Shown here piece after piece: positions 1-7,300 of a DNA stretch of 8,682 nt; the stretch's first letter is position 1; the number at the start of each line of letters is the position of its first letter. The notes beneath the pieces are model-generated. The model made no database searches, had not been told where the DNA came from, and worked only from the letters and a program-made list of their open reading frames with translations. Source of the DNA: Fidelibacterota bacterium (GTDB taxonomy: Bacteria > Marinisomatota > Marinisomatia > Marinisomatales > TCS55); NCBI GenBank assembly GCA_002725545.1, contig PBPW01000113.1, positions 1-8,682 of the forward strand, written 5' to 3'. The translations under genes and the position numbers were made by a program.

Positions 1-23
1 AGAGGGCGGCTCGTGTTGCTGAG

Positions 24-1733
24 GTGAAGGAGCAGCAGCGGGTTGGTCCTTTGGGTGTGAATGAGAAGCGTCGCATTGGGACGTTCACGGAGTTTTGTGA
101 GCATTATTTGCAGAACTGGTCGTGCCCGGATTGTGGTGTGCATCATGACACTCCGAAATTTCATCAGGACATTGCGGATGCGGTGACGGGTGCTAACCCT
201 CGAGTGTTGATCAACATGCCGCCGTATCATTCGAAGTCGACGCTGGTGACGGTGTGGCACACGGTGTACGACATTTGCCGGGATCCGAACCTTCGAACAC
301 TTTTGGTGTCGAAGTCGTTGCCGTTCGCTAGAACGTTTATGCATTCCATTTCGGAAATGTTGACGAACCCTGAGCTGTATGAGGGGGGTCCTAATCCCAT
401 TGAGGATTGGGGCCCATTCAAACCTGACGGGCAGTCAAATTGGTCAAGTGAATCTATTTATGTTGCTGGGCGTACTACCGCTGAGAAGGACCCTACGATC
501 GCAGCTTTGGGTGTGGGTCAACAGATCTACGGTCGTCGAGCTGACGTAATCAAATTCGACGACGTTGCCGCATTGGATAATCAACGTAACCCTGATCGGG
601 TTGCGGCAATGTTGGAGTGGTTCGACAAGGAAGCTCTGTCTCGTATCGGTAAGACGGGTCGTGCGATTTGGATTGGTACCCGTGTGAATCCGGGTGACGT
701 GTACTCGACGTTGGCAACTCGAGCTGGTTACAAGGTTTTGCGGTATCCGTGCATTATGGATGATGAGACTGAGGCGACGTTGTGGCCGGAGCATTTCCCG
801 TACACGCAAGCTCTGGTTCACCGTTCGGAGATGCGCCCTGCGGACTTCCAGTTGATTTACCAGCAGGTCGATATTCCGGGCTTGGGTGCAAGTTTCACTC
901 AGGAGATGATTGACGCTTGTAAGGACACGTCTCGTGTTCAAGGTCATTACGATCCGTCGTGGCGTCTTTTTGCTGGGCTGGATCCGGCGGGGGCCAATAA
1001 AGGATCGGGGTACACGGCTTTCACTCTGATAGGGGTAGACCCTGCTACCGGGAAACGGTATCTGGTGGACTCGTTGGCTGTTAAGTCAATGAAGGCCCCT
1101 CAGATGAAGAACCAGATTTTGGATTGGACTGACCGGTATCCGCTGTTTGAGTGGAGAGTCGAATCGAACGGTGTGCAGTCACAGATCGTGCAGTACGACA
1201 TGGAGCTGGTACAGCATCTCGCTAAGAGGGGAGTGAGGGTTGTTCCTCACCACACTCATGGCAATAAATGGGATCCACAGTTCGGTGTGGAGTCAATGGC
1301 TCCTTTGATGGAAACAGGTTTGGTTTCTATCCCGTGGGGTAACGCTCCCACTACACAGGTGTTTCAACCGTTGTTGGAGGAGCTGATTGCTTTCCCAATG
1401 GGAGCTGTCAGTGACCGTGTCATGAGCTTATGGTTCGCTGATCTTGGTGTTAGAGATCTCATGAACCGAGCCCACCTACCGATGTTCCATGAACGTATGA
1501 GAGTACCGAATCGAATTAAACGCCGTAGACGTGTGGTGGACTTCCAAAACCAAGAGGTTCGAGGAATTCATTTACGTGACCAACGACCCGGTCATATGAC
1601 TCGTGGTCAGTGGGGATACCGTCGACAGACCGTTGGGCAAGCACAACCGCATGGTGCTGTCGAAGAATACGACATCGAAGATGGCCCACAGCCCATGAAC
1701 ATTGACTCGGAGATTTGGAATCCCAGTAACTAG
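24..1733 (+). CDS. terL: Phage terminase large subunit (packaging ATPase and nuclease), possibly 5'-partial
   Basis: This is the motor subunit that pumps phage DNA through the portal into the prohead and cuts the concatemer. The ATPase half has a Walker A-like loop MPPYHSKST (residues 65-73, K71), a Walker B strand ending in D179-D180 (VIKFDDV), and a motif III-like IGTRVNPGD (GTR at 218-220). The RNase H-like nuclease half shows the expected acidic residues: D320 in FAGLDPAG, E380 in VESNG, and probably D417 in NKWDPQFG. The N-terminus has CPDCGVHH (C34, C37, H40, H41), a possible zinc knuckle, followed by the family-typical FHQDIADAV. The C-terminal 80 residues are Arg-rich. At 569 residues it is within the family range. 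The GTG at 24 has no convincing Shine-Dalgarno and the frame has no stop back to base 3, so the true start may lie left of the window; another in-frame GTG is at 57. Function is very likely; the start is uncertain. Confidence 0.95.
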   Translation: MKEQQRVGPLGVNEKRRIGTFTEFCEHYLQNWSCPDCGVHHDTPKFHQDIADAVTGANPRVLINMPPYHSKSTLVTVWHTVYDICRDPNLRTLLVSKSLPFARTFMHSISEMLTNPELYEGGPNPIEDWGPFKPDGQSNWSSESIYVAGRTTAEKDPTIAALGVGQQIYGRRADVIKFDDVAALDNQRNPDRVAAMLEWFDKEALSRIGKTGRAIWIGTRVNPGDVYSTLATRAGYKVLRYPCIMDDETEATLWPEHFPYTQALVHRSEMRPADFQLIYQQVDIPGLGASFTQEMIDACKDTSRVQGHYDPSWRLFAGLDPAGANKGSGYTAFTLIGVDPATGKRYLVDSLAVKSMKAPQMKNQILDWTDRYPLFEWRVESNGVQSQIVQYDMELVQHLAKRGVRVVPHHTHGNKWDPQFGVESMAPLMETGLVSIPWGNAPTTQVFQPLLEELIAFPMGAVSDRVMSLWFADLGVRDLMNRAHLPMFHERMRVPNRIKRRRRVVDFQNQEVRGIHLRDQRPGHMTRGQWGYRRQTVGQAQPHGAVEEYDIEDGPQPMNIDSEIWNPSN

Positions 1734-1749
1734 GCGACACTTGTCGGGT

Positions 1750-1764
1750 GGGCCTACGAGGCCC
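1750..1764 (+). promoter_or_regulatory. Hairpin covering the ribosome binding site of the 75-residue gene
   Basis: GGGCCT and AGGCCC form a perfect 6-bp stem around a 3-base ACG loop. The likely Shine-Dalgarno GAGG (1758-1761, 5 bases before the ATG at 1767) lies in the loop and 3' arm. No T-tract follows, so it is not a standard intrinsic terminator. It begins 17 bases after the terminase stop. The inferred role is to hold the start site closed unless ribosomes finishing the terminase gene disturb it. The repeat is seen directly; the regulatory role is inference. Confidence 0.45.
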
Positions 1765-1766
1765 CT

Positions 1767-1994
1767 ATGTTCAAAAAAAGTAAGAATAAGAGATCGTTCC
1801 AACGGGCCAAAGCGGCCGCAGCAGAGAACGAAATTGTTTGTGCCACGTTAAAGAACGACAAACCGATCTATTTCACAATGCCGGAGGATGCAACTCAGGC
1901 AGATGTACGTGCTAAAGCGTTTGAAATTAGGACTGGACGGAAGATGAGTAAGATCGAACGAACCCTTGTCGACATTGTTGAAGTTCAGCGCTAA
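1767..1994 (+). CDS. Small basic phage protein of unknown function (75 aa)
   Basis: I do not recognise this protein. The first 20 residues are strongly basic (MFKKSKNKRSFQRAKAAAAE), suggesting contact with nucleic acid or an acidic partner. The rest looks like a small mixed alpha/beta fold, with a strand around IVCATLKNDKPIYFTM and a helix starting at EDATQADVRAKAF. There is one Cys and no membrane segment. It lies between the terminase and portal genes, and its TAA stop shares its last base with the portal ATG (TAATG), so the two are probably translationally coupled and it may be a packaging or head accessory. It is in the same frame as the terminase, separated by one TAG and 33 bases. ATG 1767 is the only plausible start after that stop. 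The gene is probably real from its tight packing; the function is open. Confidence 0.75.
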   Translation: MFKKSKNKRSFQRAKAAAAENEIVCATLKNDKPIYFTMPEDATQADVRAKAFEIRTGRKMSKIERTLVDIVEVQR

Positions 1995-3790
1995 TGCTTA
2001 ACGTTGATCTGATTCCAAACATGTACGCCTCGTGGCGTTCACGACACTATGACCGTGATGTTCGGATGGAAACCATTGACCGTGTGGTCCGTGGTGATTT
2101 CGACATTTTCGACCCAGACGAAGAGGGGGTTGATTCTCGGTCACCGAACCTGATCCAGGTAGCGCTCGAGGACACCGCTGAGTCCGCTTCGCTGGTTCCT
2201 ACTGTTCGGGTGCAACCAGATCGTCCCACCCAGGGAGCAAAGAAAGTTGCTGCCAAGATGGAACAGATAGCTGTTTCATATATGGACATTAACGCAGTGG
2301 ACATGCTGATCCCTCGATCAGTGATGGACAAAGCAGCGTATGGCATGTCGGTGTGGACGATTGTTCCCGACCTTGAGCAGAAAATTCCACTTATCGAACG
2401 TAGAGACCCACGGCAGTGCTACCCGGAGCCGGGTTTCCGTCCGGGTGACGATGTTCGGCGTTGCATGTTTGCACGGGAGGTGTATTTCACTCAGCTCCCT
2501 AACGCTTACAAAGACAAACTGCGTGACGCTCTTGGCCAGTACAACGAATATGGGGATCCTGACGAAAACACCAAAGTGGTGCTTGTCGAGTACTACGACG
2601 AAAACGAGTATCTCCTCACTGGCCTGTATCAGGCGTCTGCTTCTGGGTTAGTGGCTTACGGCTCGTCACAAGATGTGCCGTTGCCAGTTGAGCTGGAACG
2701 AATCGAAAACAAGACCGGCATATGCCCGGTAGTGATCGGGTCTCGTGTTTCCCTTGACGGTGAGATACGTGGCCAGTTCGATCAGGTGATTGGTCTTCTC
2801 GAAGCACACATTCGGCTGATGGGCTTAATTCTGGATTACGCCGACCAAGCTGTCTACTCGGACATCTTCGTGAAAGACCTCATCGGTGAAATGCCATACG
2901 GTGGTGGCTCGTTCATTGAATTGGGACCGCAGGGCGCTATTGGTCGTGTTCCGCCAGCAGTGTCATCGTTGAATGTTCAAGCCGACTTGGCTCAACTCAT
3001 TGAAGGCATCCACGTTGGTGGACGTTGGCCTAAGAGTCGACCTGGTGAGATTGATCAGTCGATTGCTTCAGCGAAGTTCCTTGAGGCTTCTGCTGGGATG
3101 ATGAACACGGCGATTAGGACGTACCACCAGATTCTGCAACGGCAGATGGAACGTGCCTTGCGTATCGCTCTCGAGGTTGACAAAGCGTATTTTCCTGGCC
3201 CGAAAGTAGCTGCTGGGATTCTCCGTAACCAAGAGTTCTTGTCGGAGTACAACGCACGTACCGATATTGATCCTTCGCATCGTCTCCGAGTGGAGTACGG
3301 GCTTGGTTTGGGACGTGACCCTGCACAGTCCGCTGTGCTGCATATTCAGTATTCGCAAGCAGAGTTTGTTTCAAAAGAATTCGTTCAGGAAAACATTGAT
3401 GGTTTGACTGACGTTGGTCGTGAACGTTCCCGTCTTGACGTGGAGAAGTTCAGGGCTATGGCTTTAGCGAAACTCCTTCAAGGTCTCGAGTCAGGTCTTG
3501 TACCTAACGAGGCTTTGGTTGAGATAGCTCGTGCCCGTGAGAAGGGCGACGACTTATTCGATTTGTTTGAGGAGTACATCGTTAAGCCAGAACAAGAGAT
3601 GTTGGAAGCGCAGGTACCTACAGGGCTCGGGGCCCCAATGGATCCGGGACTTCCGGCTGGTGCTCCTCCTCCCGGTGAAGCAGCGGGAGGTATGACACCG
3701 CCCGCCCCGCCGGGGGGAGCTGAGCTTTTAGCACGTTTGGGAATGCCCGCAGGTGAGGGCGGAATGCTTGGAACACAGGTGACTGGATGA
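1994..3790 (+). CDS. Phage portal protein
   Basis: The portal forms the dodecameric ring at the capsid vertex through which DNA enters and leaves, docking the terminase on one side and the connector on the other. The call rests on position just after the terminase, length (598 residues), and a portal-like pattern. The N-terminus is rich in charged helices (YASWRSRHYDRDVRMETIDR) followed by NLIQVALEDTAESASLVP. Aromatic-rich strands fill the middle (VLVEYYDENEYLLTGLY). A long helical stretch from about residue 351 (GEIDQSIASAKFLEAS through HQILQRQMERALRIAL) fits the stem and tunnel-helix part. Residues 540-598 are a Pro/Gly/Ala-rich low-complexity tail with no expected fold. The start overlaps the previous stop, and the TGA stop overlaps the next ATG (ATGA at 3787-3790). 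No strong Shine-Dalgarno precedes ATG 1994, which fits coupling. I cannot assign the subfamily; portal identity is likely. Confidence 0.87.
   Translation: MLNVDLIPNMYASWRSRHYDRDVRMETIDRVVRGDFDIFDPDEEGVDSRSPNLIQVALEDTAESASLVPTVRVQPDRPTQGAKKVAAKMEQIAVSYMDINAVDMLIPRSVMDKAAYGMSVWTIVPDLEQKIPLIERRDPRQCYPEPGFRPGDDVRRCMFAREVYFTQLPNAYKDKLRDALGQYNEYGDPDENTKVVLVEYYDENEYLLTGLYQASASGLVAYGSSQDVPLPVELERIENKTGICPVVIGSRVSLDGEIRGQFDQVIGLLEAHIRLMGLILDYADQAVYSDIFVKDLIGEMPYGGGSFIELGPQGAIGRVPPAVSSLNVQADLAQLIEGIHVGGRWPKSRPGEIDQSIASAKFLEASAGMMNTAIRTYHQILQRQMERALRIALEVDKAYFPGPKVAAGILRNQEFLSEYNARTDIDPSHRLRVEYGLGLGRDPAQSAVLHIQYSQAEFVSKEFVQENIDGLTDVGRERSRLDVEKFRAMALAKLLQGLESGLVPNEALVEIARAREKGDDLFDLFEEYIVKPEQEMLEAQVPTGLGAPMDPGLPAGAPPPGEAAGGMTPPAPPGGAELLARLGMPAGEGGMLGTQVTG
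3777..3782 (+). promoter_or_regulatory. Shine-Dalgarno AGGTGA for the 44-residue gene
   Basis: AGGTGA ends four bases before the ATG at 3787, inside the last codons of the portal gene. It is the clearest ribosome binding site in this part of the window and supports the short gene being translated. Confidence 0.5.
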
Positions 3791-3921
3791 CAGAGACGCA
3801 GGAAATGACGGAAACCCCTACCGAGATGATGGGGGAACGACCCGAATTGGATCCGTTCGACGATGACACTCCTATCGAGTGCTCGATCGACGGATATGAG
3901 ATCTGCGAAAGCTGTCAGTAA
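3787..3921 (+). CDS. Very acidic 44-residue peptide with a C-terminal Cys cluster
   Basis: I do not recognise this protein. It has about 14 Asp/Glu and a single Arg (R18), so it is strongly acidic. The first half is Thr/Glu/Met-rich (MTETQEMTETPTEMMGE), followed by DPFDDD, and the end carries C32, C40 and C43 (C-x7-C-x2-C). The Cys residues could bind metal or form a disulfide, but no fourth ligand is evident. Support for a real gene comes from its position: its ATG overlaps the portal stop (ATGA), its TAA overlaps the next ATG (TAATG), and a Shine-Dalgarno lies just upstream. It fills exactly the space between the portal and the 144-residue protein. An acidic partner for a basic neighbour is possible, but no function can be assigned. 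Confidence 0.65.
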   Translation: MTETQEMTETPTEMMGERPELDPFDDDTPIECSIDGYEICESCQ

Positions 3922-4355
3922 TGGCCGAAATGGATATTGAAAAAACACCCACCCAGAACACTTCGGTAAACAAACCCGAGTCTGGAACGTACGGAGAGAA
4001 AGCAGATTTAGCGAACCTTAAGTCTTCGCTTCCACCAATGGCTGCTCCCGAACAGCAAGGAGTGGGTGGAACTCCCGGTCCTTTACCAAGCCGTGGCATG
4101 CCACAGCAGGAAGGACGACCTAAAGAAGGTCCTTCGATGCTTCCTCAAGGCGTCATGGCTCCCACGCAACGACCAAATGTTCCGTTGTCGCAACCAATGG
4201 ATCAAGGCGCTGCGCCTATGCCACCGAAACAGCAAGCTGCTGATCAGCAACGTCTAGCAATCCTTGATGCGTTAACCACTCACCCCGAAGTTTCCGAAGA
4301 GACACGGGAGTGGGCGAAACTTGTCATGGATGCTTTGATTGAAAACCGGCGGTAG
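3921..4355 (+). CDS. Disordered Pro/Gln-rich protein with a C-terminal helical segment (144 aa), unknown function
   Basis: The first 105 residues are low complexity and rich in Pro, Gln, Gly and Met (for example PMAAPEQQGVGGTPGPLP), with no predicted fold. The last 37 residues (from QQRLAILDALTTHP to LIENRR) look like two amphipathic helices with a short break at HPEVSEE. A long flexible arm ending in a helical docking segment is common in assembly chaperones, scaffold-like proteins and linkers, and the location after the portal would suit that, but there is no sequence match I can name. The ATG overlaps the previous stop (TAATG), and the next gene begins 5 bases after the TAG stop. The gene is probably real; the role is inference. 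Confidence 0.72.
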   Translation: MAEMDIEKTPTQNTSVNKPESGTYGEKADLANLKSSLPPMAAPEQQGVGGTPGPLPSRGMPQQEGRPKEGPSMLPQGVMAPTQRPNVPLSQPMDQGAAPMPPKQQAADQQRLAILDALTTHPEVSEETREWAKLVMDALIENRR

Positions 4356-4360
4356 CAGTC

Positions 4361-7300
4361 ATGGTGTTTACCGGCGGGATGCTTCCTGAACAGGAAGAGT
4401 TCACCGAAAGACCTGTTGCGCCGGAACCAGTTCCACAACCGACCCCTGAACCTCAAGGCCCACAACCGGGATTCTTTGACCCCATCAGGCAGGAAGGTGT
4501 TATTCGAGGCGGACTAGGAATGCTCGGCAACATGATGCCGACCAGCATTCTTGGGCAACAGATAGCCGGTCGAGCTACTGACGGTTTTTCAGTTTCTGAC
4601 GTTTTCGGAAGCCTCGGCGATTTCGCTACTCAACAGGCATACACGACTCCGGTACTTGGTGAAGCGTTAGCTATCCGAGCTGCAGCAGACCCCGACGCCG
4701 GGTGGATTGAACGCACGCTTGGCACGATCGGTGTAGCTGCCGGTGTTGGCGGTGCGGCGGTAGTTGCCGGTCGTGCAGCTCAACCTCGAGCGTTCTCAAT
4801 GAACTCAATATTGGGTTTAGCTCCGCTCGGTCCAAAGACTCCGTTCGAACCACAAATACCGGTAATGGTTGCCACTACCGATACAGGCACGCTGGCACAG
4901 TTATCAGGCCGACTAAATGAACCGATAATTGCCGGATCGCTGATCCCCACCATTGGTGGACGGTCCCGACAGGCAATGTCTTCTGTAGCTCGAGCAAGAA
5001 TGGGTACACCTACCTTCAGCGAAACTGCAGCGTTCACGGATCTGCGTCAATCGTTGATAGGCAAAGCTGACGACTTAGGTCAATGGAAACCAAATAACAG
5101 CAACGCTGTCCAAGCTGACGTTTTCTTTAAGGGACTCGCCGACGATCTGCTCGAACAAGTACCCGATTATCGGATGTCGCAAAGTACAGGAATGACGTTA
5201 GGTGAGGTGCGGGTAGCTGCTGTAGCTGTCGAAGCCTCACAATTCGATCACCTAGTAACCAGTAAGAAAGGCTGGACTAATCAGCCAACGCTGCGTCTAG
5301 GCAAAGGAATGCCTGAGATCGATAAGCATTGGAAGAAACTGATGTCAGGTAAAGAGCTGACTGATGTTGAAATGGCTGAGCTGCGTGCAGGGATGGTGCA
5401 GTTAGCCAAGATCACCATGGGTAACGGGCATCCTGAGCTGGCGTTAGCTGACCTACGTGCAGGTGTTCACTCCATTTACTTGGGTACTGACCCGGCGACC
5501 GATCAGGTGTACCTCAACATTCTCGACATTGACGCTCGAAGCTTGGGAACAATTGACGAAGCTGAAATGAATCGGCGTCTCACAACAGCAGCGATGGTTA
5601 ACCCAATCCAGTCGATGCCTTTGTATGTGAACAACATTGTCGAATTCACACAGAAAGAAGTACTGACAAACCTTAAAGAGTTGGACACGGCAGTGATGAG
5701 ACCTGCCGCTACCCATCCAGCTCTCGCTGCTGACGAGCTAGTGCAGGTAGTCCCAGTTCAAGATCTGAAACGTTTCGGAGTAGAGGTTGTCGACGACGTA
5801 ACCGAATTGTCTGACGACATTCGAGCTAACGGTATTCGTGAAGCTGTGGTGTTGGAGTACAACCCGAGAACTGGTGCTGCTGCATTAACCGACGGGCAAA
5901 AGCGTTTAGCCGCAGCAGACATGAGAGGGCTTGAAGCTGTTCCAGTGAAGGTTGTTCGTAACGACGCTTTAGAGGGCCCAGCTATCAAAGGACTCAAAAA
6001 GTTCAAAGGCAACGTGCCAGAGGTTTTACGTCCGCAAGATATTGGTAGCGGAGCTAACCCGGCAATAAGGAAAGCTCCGGCTGCATTTCAAGGCATTATT
6101 CCTGAGTCGCAACGTCAGATGGATGCAAGTGTTGCTTGGTACAAGTTCGCTGCTGATGACCTGCGAGGAGCAGCCAACGAGATCGGAATGAATCACCGAA
6201 AGCTTGTGGGTGTTGCTTCGCTAATGTCCGCTGGTGAGCTGTGGGAACAAAACATTGAGAAGGCAGTAGCTGCTGGCCGCTATTTGACAGATCACGCTGA
6301 CGCTACCCCGCAGCAACTTGCCGACCACATGAACAAAGTGGTCGGAATTAAAACCACAAAAGAAGAAGCCAAAAACGTCGTAGCTCTTCTAAAAATGGCT
6401 GACGACGACGTTGAACAGTTCTTCCTTAACAAGATGACTGCTATCAACACGCTGAAACAACCAAACTTTGTTGAAGCAATTTTGCAGTCTGAGATGTCAG
6501 ACCTAGAACGCCACAAGCTCGCTGTTTACGGCATGATGACTGGCGCTATTGACGACTACAACGCCAAGTACTTGTTTGGCGAGTTAGACGAAATTGTTCC
6601 AGTAGTGATTGACCGTCACGCTTTCGCTATTGCCATGGGGTTCAGCATTGCACCCGATACTCGCATGTCGAACAACTTGTATCGATCCGTTCGCCGTGCG
6701 TATGAGATCGCCGCTGAACATTTAGGTGAGGTCGAGTTCCCTGATGGGTCTCGCCGAAACTTGACGCCGTCTGAGTTGCAAGCTTTGACGTGGGTGCGGT
6801 GGAGAGAGTGGAAGGGCACCACTAAGAACTACAAGACCTATGACCCTGAAACGTTTAAGCAGGTCCAGTCGCCATCGAATTGGATTCATGGTCAAGGCCC
6901 AGCTCACATTTTTAACGACCGTTTGATTAAAGCTGTAACGACTCCGCTACCTCCAGCGTTCACGCATCGCAATCTCGCTCAAACATCGACACCTACTTGG
7001 CGATACCCGAAAGATCTTGTGGGTCGAGTGAAGTCCGGTAAACAACGTATGGCTTCAGGGTTAGGCGCTTCGACACGTCAGGTTGGTTTAGCTCACGGTC
7101 TTGAGGGCATGCAGGTGCAAGTGCCACCCGGTGCGAACATGACCGGCGGTTACGGCAGTTTTGGGTATTCACCTACTGGTCAAAACATTCGGCCTCGACA
7201 ACCAATGGTTGTTGGGTCCGCTAAACGCTTTTACGAAAACGTTTTGCGAACTCAAACAGTTGACGCTGTTAAAGGCCCGACGTTCACTGGCAGCCGAATT

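Noticed and set aside
444..947. Minus-strand open frame of 167 codons within the terminase gene
   Set aside because: The + strand here encodes conserved terminase motifs. The reverse product is Arg/Thr/Leu-rich with no recognisable domain and no binding site.
2424..2446. CCCGG-AG-CCGGG inverted repeat in the portal gene
   Set aside because: The loop is too short for a stable hairpin and the sequence is explained by Pro-Glu-Pro-Gly codons.
3705..3715. CCCC-GCC-GGGG short inverted repeat
   Set aside because: It falls in GC-rich Pro/Gly codons of the portal tail, has only a 4-bp stem, and no T-tract follows, so a terminator is not supported.
3478..3948. Minus-strand open frame of 156 codons opposite the end of the portal gene
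   Set aside because: It is antisense to the Pro/Gly-rich portal tail, spans two gene boundaries, and is composed of low-complexity Pro/Ser/Arg sequence expected from the reverse of GC-rich codons.
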